A stretch of 64,000 bases of DNA from Isochrysis galbana. Lineage: Eukaryota > Haptophyta > Isochrysidales > Isochrysidaceae. Below the pieces are notes generated by a model. It was not told the DNA's origin and ran no database searches. It saw nothing but the letters and a program-made list of their open reading frames with translations. Location of the stretch: NCBI GenBank assembly GCA_018136815.1, contig CM030945.1, forward strand, positions 470,605 through 534,604. The letters run 5' to 3'. Numbering within the stretch: the first letter of the stretch is position 1; each line of letters opens with the position of its first letter. Below are positions 40,933 through 51,830 of this stretch, piece after piece. Position numbers and translations under genes: made by a program.

Positions 40933-42305
40933 ATGCAGCGAATCTGCTCAAAGCAGCGCCTCGATCAGGAGGACCAGGTTTCGCACAAGACAGCGTACCC
41001 CATTGATGGGGCTAGTGTCGCATCACTTAAGAAGCAGATCTGCAGGACTCTCGAAGACTCGGATGCTGAGCTGAATCTCCAACCGTCGGCCTGGTTCTTT
41101 GCGGCCATTTGCACATTCTCAGCATGTGCCACTGCGTTTCTCGAGGCCTATGTCCTCACTGCATCTGGACACCTCGCCGTCTTTTTGGTGGGTGGCTACG
41201 TTGTCTTCTCGTCATACTTCGTGTGCGACTACGTCATGTCGCGAGTTTCCTCCTCGTAAGACCGCTTACAGCGCCCTTAAAATCGCACTGTCGCTCTCGC
41301 CCTACAAAATGGCCCTTGCTCTGCGCTTTTCTCAGATATGCCGCTATTCCGCGCGAAAAGAAGTTCTACGTGCTCTCTAATCTTGTCAAAGCGGCTGTTC
41401 TCTTGTCGTGAGTGGATGCATGCTCCCCCTTCTAATTGCGAAAGTCGCCAGCGGCCCTTCCCGAGGAGCTTCTGCAGAAGGATTTGGAAATTTTCACGCC
41501 CACCATGCTATCCTACACTCGCAGCTACACCCCCGTGGCGGCTCGCACTCTCTACCTCGCGATGGCACGAGACCAGTGGAGGACGACTTCGATCCGTAAT
41601 CTGGGGGTGCTGTACGCAATACCAGACACCGTCTCAATGCTGCTCGTTGAGCGCATGGCACTGACCACCAAATTGCATCACATGTAAGTACATAGTGTGA
41701 TGGCGTCACAAAGAGCGCCGTGCCCGGATGCTACATCAGTGAGCGCTTCACTGTGGCATTAACCCACGCGTAGATGCGTTTTTATCTTTATGGTCGTCAA
41801 TTTGTTCAACGACTACGAGAAGAGAAATGTGTGGCGTGCTCTGGTGGTGTATGCGGTGTTTTCAACCTTCGCATACCTCGTTAACTTGTTGCTTGCATCG
41901 CGATTCCTATCGGTAAATAGCACCACAGCCATTGGCGATACCAACAGCTGTGAACGTCCTGAAGCTGACCCACAAGCACACTCAATTGCAAGCCCACGCG
42001 TAATGCTTGACGTCCCCAAACTTCTTCAATGGCCGTAGGTCTCGCGCCGCCTGTCGACCTTGCTGTCCGCTACAGCGCTCACCATCTACTCGTCATGCTT
42101 GGGCGCCAATTGGGCTTGGCAGATTAAATTCCTGTCCTCGCTGTGGGCGGAGACTCATGAGATGGGAATTTGGATTTATCTTGCCTCAACTAAGTTTATA
42201 CTTAGACGCGATGGAGCGCGCCGCCGCGACTCCCCTCTCCTTCGGGCCCCCCGCCGAGGGCGCCCCACCAGCGACCATGGAGCAGCCGCTATCGAAGCGT
42301 GTTAG
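40933..42305 (+). CDS. TLC-domain (TRAM/LAG1/CLN8) multipass membrane protein with a retroposon-derived 3' end
   Basis: Exons: 40933-41255, 41336-41407, about 41445-41683, 41774-41912, 42039 onward. The first, third, fourth and fifth join well; the exon 2/3 junction does not keep phase with canonical sites, so it is unsure. Hydrophobic helices include FFAAICTFSACATAFLEAYV, HLAVFLVGGYVVFSSYFVCD and NVWRALVVYAVFSTFAYLVN. The TLC hallmarks are YAIPDTVSMLL, TTKLHHI (paired His) and the closing aromatic helix (GANWAWQIKF). TLC proteins include ceramide synthases and lipid-sensing ER proteins; the ceramide-synthase motif is not obvious, so the substrate is open. From 42187 the frame continues into a retroposon head and stops at 42303-42305, so about 40 C-terminal residues are element-derived. 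Confidence 0.7.
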
Positions 42306-42310
42306 ATATA
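42187..42310 (+). mobile_element. Retroposon head (CTAAGT-TTAT-ACTTAG tip), truncated
   Basis: Hairpin tip at 42190-42205, then GACGCGATGGAGCGCGCC and TCCTTCGGGCCCCCCGCCG as at 36096. Breaks off after about 120 bp into TATATATA. Confidence 0.75.
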
Positions 42311-42577
42311 TATATATAATGAAATAATTAATGTTATATCCTAGCCAACCCCACTAGCTAATTGGACACAACTTTTCCGTCCCGGAATCCCGCCATGCCT
42401 GACGAGCCAGGTGTCCGAGTGCTACCGGGGGGAGGGGGCCCCGCCCCCTCCCCCCGATATTCGTCCTCCCCCCAGTGCACGCACCGACCCCGCGCACCCC
42501 AGCACGTCCTCTCCTCGAGTCCACGCTGGGGGAAAACCCCTTTCGGGTAAAAACAACGCAGGGGGGGGGGGGGGCAC
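42311..42577. other. Spacer between two opposed retroposons
   Basis: TA-rich start, then a GGGGGAGGGGGCC/GGCCCCCTCCCCCC inverted repeat (about 42429-42464) and a 13-G run. No gene. Confidence 0.4.
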
Positions 42578-43189
42578 TCATGAATAGGAGCCCAGAAACG
42601 CTAATCTCTCCTCGCAAGAGCGAGTGGCCGCGGCGAGCCGCGGCCCTTCCCTCTTGGTTCTGGCGCCCCCGTCTTCTCTTACCCAAACGGGGCGAGAAGA
42701 CACGTACACGCCGGAGGGGAGAGCTGCCACTCCCCCCTCCCCTCCCTCTTCCCTTTTCCTCCTCTCTTCCCTGCGGCGGGGGCCCATGGCGCGCGCCTGC
42801 GGCCCCTCTTCAGGTCCCCAGGAGGCCAGCAGGGGCCTTGGAGCGCAGCTCAGGGGGCAGGTGAGGCTGGGGCATGGCCCTGGCCCCTCCTGCCTCTCCA
42901 TCGCTGGCTCTCGAGCCCCTGCCAGTCGACTGGAGCTGGCTGGGGGGTCCTGATCAGGGGGGCCCAGGGGGAGGAGGGGCTGGTCAGAGGGATGGGCTGG
43001 CCACGACAGGCCAGGGCGGGCGAATCAGGCGTGCCTGTGGGGAGAGGGATGGGTCAGCATGGCAGTGTGCTCCTGGCAAGCCATCAGGCATGCCAGGAGA
43101 GTGGGTGGTTCCTCCCCCATGGCGGGGGAGGAGTGGAGAGAGGGGGGGGCTCGTGCCCCGCCATGGGTGAACCAAGTATAAACTTAGTT
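42578..43189 (-). mobile_element. Retroposon in inverted orientation (AACTAAGT-TTAT-ACTTGGTT tip)
   Basis: On the minus strand it starts with the 8-bp-stem tip (43189-43170). It then follows the head of the element at 61251 nearly base for base (CCATGG, GGGGCACGAGCCCCCCCCTC, CCATGGGGGAGGAACCACCC, GATGGCTTGCCAGGAG) down to about 42760, after which it diverges. With the 42187 head it makes an opposed pair. Confidence 0.75.
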
Positions 43190-43721
43190 TGATTGAGTGG
43201 TGTTAGAAGATTGAGTTTTGTGAAGTGGCCACGTGCGCCGTCGTCATGTAGCGCGTTCCTCACGCTCGCTCTCTCTCTCTCTCAAGATTGTGCCCCGAAT
43301 GAGACTTGACACGATCAAGCATCCGCATGATTCGACACGTTTGCGTAAGTAAACGGGCGGAGAGGGGCGGCTGGCGGCAGCAGGGGTGATTGTGGCATCT
43401 TGACTCACCCGGATAGGAAGGAGCTGCTAGCTAGTGCGAATGTGGTGTTTCACAGTAACCCCCGTTCACACTGCGTCGAAGCTCTGGACTCCTCTCTCCG
43501 GCCTTCGCCCTCCCTACCCACCCATCCCATTGTTAGGCTGTGCGCGTGACTTAAGAGAATTTTAATATTATCCTAAGGCCTAAGGCATCTTGACTCACCC
43601 GGATAGGAAGGGAGCTGCTAGCTATAGCTAGTGCGAATACTACTTCAACCAACGCGAAAGGGGCGGCCGGCGGCTCGCCAGCAAGCAGCAAGGGAGGCGA
43701 GCGCGCGAGGGCCGCGAGAAG
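43190..43721. other. Intergenic upstream of the SNAP gene
   Basis: A CT microsatellite at 43266-43283. CATCTTGACTCACCCGGATA followed by GGAAGG occurs twice (43397 and 43588), with GAGCTGCTAGCTA and AGTGCGAAT after each, a direct repeat of about 45 bp. No gene. Confidence 0.45.
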
Positions 43722-44878
43722 ATGGAGGATCGTAAGCGGCGCGAGGGCGACGAGGCAATGGCTGCGGCTGCGCGGTGCGAGACCTCCGGCTGGTTTCGCT
43801 CCAAGGACTGGGACGGCGCCGCCGCCGCCTACGAGAGGGCCGCCACTTGCTACCGCGTGGCTAAGGCGCTTCCCGAGGCCATCCATGCGTATGAGAAGGC
43901 GGCTGCCGCTCATGAGGCGCTCGAGCTTGGCGGAGCGTCGGCAGCCAAGCTGCTCGAGGCGGCCGCTCTGCTCGCAAAAGATGGGCTCAAGGCAGCCGCC
44001 AACGCTGCCGACTTGTACGAGCGCTCGAGCAGCTTGTACGCCGCAGACGGCACCCTCGATCTGGCGGCTTCCGCACTCTGCAAAGCGGGACGGGCCGTCG
44101 AGGCCTCAGACCCGAGGCGCGCATGTGCCCTTATGCAGCAGGCGTGTGGACTTTTTGACGACGAGGAGGATGAGGCACGGCTACGTGGCTCGGCAGAGAC
44201 CTTCCGTGCTGCTGCAACACTTCTCGTGCGGGCCGGCAGGCTGAGCGACGCTGCTGCCTTGTTGCGTAAACAAGCACCCGTGTATGCCCGGCAGGACCGC
44301 CCTCACGATGTCACCCGGGCTGAGCTATCAGCGGTCATCGTGAGCCTTGCAGCAGGTGAATACGAGCGTGCCGCAACGAGCTGTGCTCGGGCGGAGGAAC
44401 TCCCTCATGGCTTTGCAGGTGCGATTTCTGCTTGAGCCCCATCATGCATGCAAGACGCCCTTGGCGTCACATGTGCTACGCCAACACGGGCCAAATGACC
44501 GGTTTTCTGCATTTTGTTGCAGGATCCGACGAGGCTAGCTTAGCACGCCGTCTGCTGGATGCATTTGCAGCTCAAAATGAGGACATGTTAGCCCGCATTG
44601 TAATGGATAGTACATTAGCCGGGCTTGAAAACCAAATCGCGCTTCTCGCGCGTGGTTTGACGTTGCAGTCTTGCAGGGTGCCCTCCGCATACCTTGCTCC
44701 CGATACTAAAACATCAGCAATTGCCATCGGTGCAGATAGGAGCACGGCTATGCGTGCAGACTCAGATCTCAGAGTTGGAGCGGGCACAACGAATGGAAGC
44801 ATTCCTAACGCGAGCGGAACGGGTGATTTCGGCGAGTTGGCGCCTGAAGACGAAGAGATCACCGACGACCTGTGCTAA
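43722..44878 (+). CDS. Gamma-SNAP-like NSF attachment protein
   Basis: Two exons, 43722-44418 and 44523-44878, join in phase (GGA across the junction) to 350 residues. SNAPs recruit NSF to cis-SNARE complexes for disassembly during membrane traffic. The protein is a helical TPR-like array: AAAAYERAATCYRVAKALPE, AIHAYEKAAAAHEAL, LYERSSSLYAADGTLDLAAS, ETFRAAATLLVRAGRLSDAA. The second exon begins SDEASLARRLLDAFAAQNED and the C-terminus is acidic (FGELAPEDEEITDDLC), as SNAPs require for NSF activation. Alpha- versus gamma-type was judged by eye from the overall repeat pattern. A segment rich in Ala/Thr/Ser before the acidic end may hide a small intron. The donor is GTGCGA. Start is the first ATG, preceded by a GC-rich leader. 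Confidence 0.85.
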
Positions 44879-45548
44879 TCTTATCCCCGGCCGAGTGGTG
44901 AGTGGGAGGCAAAAGCCAAGACATCCAGGCCAGCGAGGGAGAAGCAAACTGTAACAGGCCTTACCTCTACTGGTGATCGGTACATCCACGGGACAGCGAG
45001 CCGATGCGTACTATTGGATGCATCTTTGGAGATAGAGAACAAATGGCGTTGCAGCCTTGCGGAGTGATGAGTTGCACGGTATGAGAAACAGACAGACGGA
45101 GGCAACGATCTAAATTGGGTGCCCAAAGGCAACGTCGTCATAGATTGGAGGATGTTTGCTAGCCTACCTGGAGTGCGTGCACATGTAACGTTTTTAACGT
45201 ATGCTCAAGCTAGAGAGCGTCTTTAGTCCGGGACAAATATTGTATTAGGCCAATTCTACACATCTTTTGTTGATGCTATTGAGTTGAAGTCACCTCATCC
45301 CCGACCGGGAAGCTCCCAAAGCCAGTGGCTCTCTCACGATCGCTCGTGGGTGTAAGGCTGTTGCGGATGTGCGGACATCCATTTTAAACAGGTCGTGTTC
45401 CGTCGGCAAAGTTGGCGACATACTCCTATTATATATATAGCTTACTTGCATAGGCTAGCACGTGAGGGGGGTGTTAGGGCTAGACCCAAAGATGTGAGAA
45501 TTTAAAATCGACCTTCCAAGCAATATTTTGAATCCACGTGTGATTCAA
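44879..45548. other. Intergenic, nothing recognised
   Basis: AT-richer in parts (TATTATATATATAG near 45425). No supported ORF or repeat. Confidence 0.35.
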
Positions 45549-45985
45549 CTATCAGTTAAACTGATGGGGTCATGGGGGCTTCGCTCCCCCTTCCTCCAAT
45601 GCAGACACCCCCTGGGTGGGCCTGCACACTCAACTACCCTCAGCCCCTGCGCCTGCTAGCAGGGGCTGAGCTAACATCACTCCTTGCCAGATCCTCGCCA
45701 AGCGCGCCGCGCGCCGCATGCATCCGCCTGAACTGGCCCAACATCGTACTGACCCCCCACTCACCACTGAGATACAGACATACAGACCACCTGAGCCACC
45801 AGGAAGGCACCCAGGGCCAGCGAGGCCAGCGAGCCAGCGAGGGAGAGGCAGGGCGGAGGCCAGGGGCCCAGCCCCAGCCTCCACTGCCACCTGAGCTGGC
45901 CCAGCTGGACCTCTAGGGGGACCCGAGGGTCCCCCCAGAAGGGGGCCATGGCGCGCGCAGGCATCGCACGCCCGCAAGAGAACGA
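45549..45985 (+). mobile_element. Retroposon head (ATCAGT-TAA-ACTGAT tip)
   Basis: Tip at 45549-45567, then GGTCATGGGGGCTTCGCTCC and GCAGACACCCCCTGGGTGGG, as in the heads at 6850 and 63805. The later part (GCCAGCGAGGGAGAGGCAGG; GCCATGGCGCGCGCAGGC) matches the element at 61251. The stem sequence differs completely from the other tips but still pairs. Confidence 0.65.
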
Positions 45986-45990
45986 CGGAG

Positions 45991-47720
45991 AAAAAAAAAT
46001 CTGAAGATTCTGGGCTACACACCTACTATTGCCTGGGTATCCCGTCTCTACTTACACCGCCCTTAAATTCCCTCCCTCCACCTCTTTCCCTGCCCCCCTT
46101 CATTCCTTGGTCTTCGGTTTCAGGGGTCCGGCCCTGGTGCCCTACCTAAGGCCTGGTTCGGAGTGTGGGGGCCGGGCAGGCCTGTTGTCGTCTCTCGCGT
46201 CCTGCGTGCCCTCCGGGATTCGCGTTGGTCATCAGGCTTCCGTCAGGCTCTTGCCATCCCTGGTGATTCTCAGGTCCTCTGTGCCCTTGGCTTATTTGCC
46301 TTCGTTTCGTTGCTCCTTGTTCCCCTCGACTGCGTGTGCTATCCCTAGCTTGGTGGCTAGCTCCACTAGCTCCTCGCTGGGTTTGAGCCCACCCTTGTCG
46401 TTCAGCATAAAAACGGGTCTCAAGTCGCTTATGTCTATTCTTTTTTTAGGTTGCCTACCCATACCCGCTTGGGCGGTTCTTGTCGAGTCGGTTCCGTTTA
46501 CGAAGACCAGTGCTTTGCTCAGTGTGGTGTATCTCTCTATTGTTCTTATCAATATCGATTCTTCCGAGAATTTTATGCCATCACAATGAATTCTATAGAA
46601 GTCTGTGATGATATATCTCCACGCTAATAGATATAGTGTATATAACGCCCTCGGGGCGTCCCCTTTCGGGTAGATGAATAGTTTATAGTTTGTCGACGAT
46701 GTGGTCTTCTCTACTTTTTTCCGCCTCAGGTGAGAACCTGGCGACTTTGTTCAGCGCGCATAATATGTTGGTTATCCCCTGGCATTCGCCTAGGTGTGTC
46801 GAAGATTCGTCTGCTTCTCCACATATGCGGCACGTATTGGTTCTATTCGGAAATCGGTTGTATGTGCCCACTCGCCTATGCGTGATGTGTTTGAAATGCA
46901 GGTGCATATCACGCGCCGTCACCATTGGGGATTGGGGATGTGTATAGCCTCGCTAGGTGCGCCCAAGTGTCTTCGGGTATCCGTAGTCTTTCTTCCCATT
47001 TGGTGGGCCCTGCGTGTCGTTTTCGTTTTCGGGTAGTTTGTTGGAGGCCTTCGGTCAAGTGTTCCACTCCGGTCTCGTCTAGGGGTGTCTTGCCGTCTAG
47101 CGTGTGTTCGTCCGCCAGCGGGTATTCGAGTCTCTTGTTGGATTTATAGCCCTCCCCCCATTTTGCCGGTAGGGTGGTGTCTAGGTTCTCGGGTGCGTTA
47201 GGCAGTCTCGCTCCAATTATTGGAGTGCCCAGGTACGAAAGCTCCGCTTCATACCACGCGCCTTTGATTTTCGCGTAGTAGTCTCCATCCTCCGTTATGT
47301 GTATTTCGGGGGGTGGTTCTTCCGGGCGGTGCCTTCCGCTTCCGTGCGTGTCGCGGAAGCTCTTCAACCGGCGTCAAGTGCAGACAATGCCAACTCTTCC
47401 TCTTGCGCCCGTTAAACTTCTTCTTCCTCTGCAAACTCGAGGCGGGAGCGCCATCCGCGTCTGCACTCCCAACGCAGAAGCCTCGCCATCCTTCAGTGCC
47501 CCCCTCATTGGGTGAGGGCCATGGCGGCGGTGGTGCGGTCGGGGAGCCCGGCTCCAACTCCCCACTCCCCGAGGGGGGCTCGTCTCCAGTCCCAGTGAGA
47601 GGCAGAGAGGCATGTCCCTCTCCCTCTCCCTCTCGCTCCCCCTCTCGCCCCGCGCGCTCCCGCGAACTCCCACTGGCGAACCCCCCCCCCCCCCCCCCCG
47701 CGCGCCACCGTCCTACCACC
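45991..47720 (-). mobile_element. LINE-like copy: ORF2 C-terminal half, 3' UTR and tail
   Basis: From the T-tail at 45991 upward: 3' UTR; the ORF2 end (GRQPKKRIDISDLRPVFMLN, 46292-46552); a frameshift near 46685; the knuckle CRICGEADESSTHLGEC (C-x2-C-x8-H-x3-C, 46683-46925); then KWEERLRIPEDTWAHLARLY and PAKWGEGYKSNKRLEYPLAD (46909-47367). No RT catalytic motif. Frameshifts show it is inactive, but it is the longest ORF2 copy in the window. Confidence 0.8.
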
Positions 47721-47934
47721 TTAAAGCTTGATTTCTAGCAGAGCCCCCAAATTTTCCGAATTACCTCCCTCTGGATGTTCAAAATTAATTATGTGTTGGA
47801 TGAATTCGTGGTGTGTAGAGTAAGTAAGTAAGGAGCAAGAACGTATGTTTGTGCCACCGCCTGTGTCGGCTCTTCCGCAGGGCGGACCACCCCCTCTGCC
47901 TTCCTCTTCCTTTTGTGACTTCACTTCGGCTCTC

Positions 47935-49394
47935 ATGGGCGTGGCGCGGCTGTCGTCTCAAGCGCTGCTGCTGCAGCTGGCACTCGCGCGCGCCTTCTCC
48001 ACGCCCCGCCCTCTCTGCTACCATCTGGAGGCCGTCAGCACCTTGGTGTCTGTCATGGGCCCCCAGCCTTGTCACAGGGGCCTGGTAGGCTCTCATGGTG
48101 GCTCTGCGGCGCGCCTTGCCTGCCGTCCACGTTCGTTGCCGCCGCTCGCGTGTGTGGTCGAGCCTCCCAACTGGCGGTTGGTCGTGGTGCGCCAGCGCGA
48201 CGGAGCAAGTGGCCGAGAAGAGGATGCGCTTAGGCTCGAGCCGACTGACGGGCGGTGGGTGGCGAGGGAGCTGGAGGTTGTGATCGACGCGACCGACGGG
48301 CTGGGCATTGAGCTAACTGAGTAAGTACCGAGCATCAGGAGGGCTGAAGAGGCCTCACGCGCACTCAGAGTCTGCCAGCAGACGATCGTGTGCATAACTC
48401 ACTGCCATCACCTAAAGCGGATGGTCGGCCCCGATCTCACTTGCGTGCAGGTACTCAGGCACTGGAATTGGTGCCAACGGATCGCAACGACAGGGCGCAC
48501 TTGTGATCGCTACGACCATCGTTGAGGGGGGCAGTGCGTGGGCGCAGGCGCAGGGGGCGGCCGAGGGTGTCGCGACTGTTCAGCCGGGCGATGCCATCGT
48601 TGCTGTTGCTGATAGGACAGGCGCACGGCGGATCCGCACCGAGGGCGCCACTTACGATGAGGTGGCCATGGCCATCGGCACCATGCGCGCATCGTCCACA
48701 AGTATCCGCCTCTCGCTCAAGCGGATGGTGCGTAGAGGTGTCGCCAAGGTATGTCGCTGCGTCCGGATAATGTCACAGGCACTTTGCATGGATGGTGCGG
48801 CCACCTGCCCAACTGGGCGACTCGTGGATCGAGCCGCGCTGGGAGCTTCCCACGGTGAACGCAGGTGTCCGCCATCCTTCCGGATGGAGAGGAGTTTGAA
48901 TATGACGCATACGATGGCGAGAACCTCCGGATGGGCCTGCTTGCGAGGGGGAAAAAGGTCAACGATCAGACCTCGACTAGGTGCGCAAGCATGCCTGCGT
49001 AATTGCTCTGCTACGTACAGGGCCGACGTCCTCGATGGCTGGGGTGCGTGGGCCGGGAATTCAGCACGCGCGGAGGCATCCCACGCCGATCCCTCGCTTC
49101 ACGGGCCCCAACAGGTATGATAACAAGCCCGCTGGCACGGGCGACTGCGGTGGCAATGGCCTGTGCTGCACATGTGTGGTGTCGGTGACCGCCGGCCTGC
49201 AGAGCCTCACTCCTAAGGCAACCTCGGAGAAGCAGATCCTCGCTCGGTCACCCGGTCGGTATCGTCAGTCGTGCAAGGCGCGGATCGCCGTCGGCGACAA
49301 CGAAGAGGCGCGCGTGCGCTTCGTGGTTGGGCCACGAGGCGAGGCGTCGCTTGCGGACGCCGAGGCTATCCTGGGGCCCGAGTGGCGCCGATGA
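47935..49394 (+). CDS. PDZ domain-[2Fe-2S] ferredoxin fusion, plastid-targeted
   Basis: Four exons (47935-48320, 48451-48748, 48865-48980, 49115-49394) join in phase to 359 residues. The leader MGVARLSSQALLLQLALARAFSTP looks like a signal peptide ending in A-x-A-F, as in complex-plastid presequences. The middle resembles a PDZ fold (GIGANGSQRQGALVIATTIV, VQPGDAIVAVADR, then an Ala/Ser helix). The C-terminal part is a plant-type ferredoxin: LPDGEEFEYDAYDGENLRMG, then DCGGNGLCCTC (C-x5-C-x2-C) and the fourth Cys in RYRQSC. After it come about 40 residues of basic/acidic tail. An electron-transfer or assembly role in the plastid tethered through PDZ contacts is inferred, not shown. Donors are GTAAGT, GTATGT and GTGCGC. 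Confidence 0.85.
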
Positions 49395-51830
49395 GGCCCC
49401 CTCGGCCCGAGTGACGGCCCGCAGCAGCATTTGCGCGCTGCTTGGTCCGAAAATGTATGCCGTCAAACTAGGGGAAGCTGCGAACGAAAAATCACCTTCA
49501 CGCACAGGCATGGGCGCCGGATCGCCACACACCCCGCATGGCTTAGGGTGAAATCGACTTGATTGTGGTGGTCAGAAAGAAGAGGATACTATTACCATGC
49601 CACGCGTGTCACATTAGGTTATTCAGGGCGCTTTGGGTACGAGACGATGGCTCGCTCCATTTTGCCTGCAGGATGTTGCGGTCGGGGGGAGAGCCGCCCT
49701 TTAGGCTTCCCAAAGAGAGGCCCTCTCTCTTTGCTTTCCCGCCTTCGCGTGTTCTTGGTCTCTCTCCCTTCGGGTTGCATCCTCTCCGTCCGATCGGGAT
49801 CCTCCGATCCCGATCTTCCTCTCTTTCCCCCGTCCGTGTGTTAGGATAGGGGTGATCGCTCTCGATAGAGGTGGGGGAGAGTGGGTTGAAAAAAAAACTC
49901 TTGTTGATCCGGAGGCCCACATTTTTTTATCGTCGGACCAGGGGAAGATTTCCCCTCGTCTCTCTCCCCGCTCTAATCCGAATCCGAGGCAGAGCGATGG
50001 CGACCGACCCGCCTGACAGGCCGACCTTCGCCGCGCTCCAGCGAGAGCACGGCGGCGGCGTCAGCCCCCCCTTGTCGCTGGTGTTCGGACTGAATGGTCC
50101 GGGGACACCAGACGGCAGTCTCACCGGCGTTTCGTGCCATCTCACTCGGCCAATTTCTGCTTCACCTGCCCACGCAGCATGGCCGCCAGCCCCACCCCAC
50201 CCCACTTCCAACCCCAACCTGAGGAGGATGACACCGGCTTGCCTACGCGCTCCTACCTACGCGCAGAACCCCATCCACACTATTGGTACGCTTCCTCCCA
50301 AACCCGCAGACTACCCACCCGCGCGCTCGGGAATCGTGGCGAGCATTGCCATACAGCCCTCTTCGCGCGCTGCGCTGCCACCGCAGGACTTACTGTGCCA
50401 TCCACCGAGGCGGTCGCCAAGTGCATCGCGTTCGCGGGCACTCGTTGACGCCGGGGCAGCGCAGACTCTTAATATACTTCTTGGCCGTCCAGCACGAGCC
50501 TCTTCGCACCAAGCGCGCCCGGTCGCGTTCGAAAGTTGGGCACTCCAGCTTTCCGTATTTCTTCGCGCATGACGAGCGATCGCGACCTCAGCCTTCGCCG
50601 CGCGGGGAGGGTTTGTTTATCGTATGATTCCGAAGTGTTTACGTTAGTTTTCTGAGCCCAAGAAGGTCGTTGGGTTTTGGTTTTTTCGTGAGTGATTTTG
50701 AAGCAACTTCGTCGAGTCCCTCCGTGTTCCCAAGCGAGTCCCTCCGAGTTCCCGAGTCTATACCCCGAGTCAACGAGTTAATACAAGTCAAGCACGCGCC
50801 TGAGCCACCCCCAGTCGCCTGCCACCACCTCCCACAAACAAGCCTCCTTCCGCACTTCCGCGCCCTCCGTGCGTCGTGCGTCGTGCGTCGATCACCATGC
50901 CCGTAGTCATCCCCGAGGAAAGCTCCATGAGCTCCCCGCAAGAACCGCATTCCGCGCTAGCTGCCGGCGCGCCCTCGCAGGCAATCTCCAAGAGTGAGAT
51001 CAGCCTTACTCTGACATCGTTCGGCCTGCTTTGAGCACGGCTTTTGTGATGTGTGAAACCGTGGTCGCGTCTAGCGCTATTTTTCCTTTTTGTACAGCGT
51101 TCCAATTCGGTATAAACCTATACCAACATCCAACATCCACTCTTTACTCTTTGGGGGGTCGATCACGCCGTACATGTAACGGAAACTTTTCAAGATTTTT
51201 TCTGCGCAACCCTTCGCCCGTGCCCCCGTACGCTGCGCTAGCTAATTGCAGTTTGTGAATCCCCCTCCTCATGCCCAAATATGCGGTAGATATGTGGAGT
51301 ATGTACAAAAATGTAATGATATGTAATTTGGGAAAGTTGGCCCAAATACGTAGTTCAATATGTCACCTATTTTTACCAAGGCGCCCATAGCGGGCGTGGC
51401 TGCGCTTTTATTACTAACTAAGCCCAGGGTCACGAGTCGAGTGAGTGAGACGAGACGCTATTAAGAAGTTTTTCTTACTTTTATCGAGTATTCCAATATT
51501 CTCCGGTCTCCGGTTCGGAGGCTGCAAAGGCAAGTTTTGATAGACGCACAAAGTGCAAATAAATGTAAAATGTAGCGCTTGTATTAGCTTAACACATCAC
51601 AGCTATCAGTCATCAGCAAAAAAAAGAAAAACCCAGAATTTTCGTCGGAACACGGAAACAAGCCCGACAGGCCGCTGCCATAACGCAGGGCGCAAATGTG
51701 CGACGACAAGACAAATGGGCCCAAGACTCCTCCTTCCTTATTCCGAGCCCACTGTGTGAGCCCATGGGTGTCTATTGTCTCTAGTACGATGTCCCCCTAA
51801 ACGCAATCTTATGGTATCTCATGAATTTGT
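49395..51830. other. Gene-poor 2.4 kb with weak ORFs
   Basis: GATCGGGATCGGAGGATCCCGATC-type palindrome near 49800. ORF 49997-50572 (+, MATDPPDRPTFAALQREHGG) is Pro/Ala-rich and unrecognised. ATG at 50897 opens a 45-codon ORF (MPVVIPEESSMSSPQEPHSA...). 51270-51370 is AT-rich with inverted CCCAAATA motifs, resembling the MITE-like sequences. None can be called a gene with confidence. Confidence 0.3.

Noticed and set aside
43722..44878. Plain TPR or stress-protein repeat instead of SNAP
   Set aside because: The acidic C-terminus (EDEEITDDLC), the length and the exon-2 motif fit SNAP; simple TPR proteins lack them.
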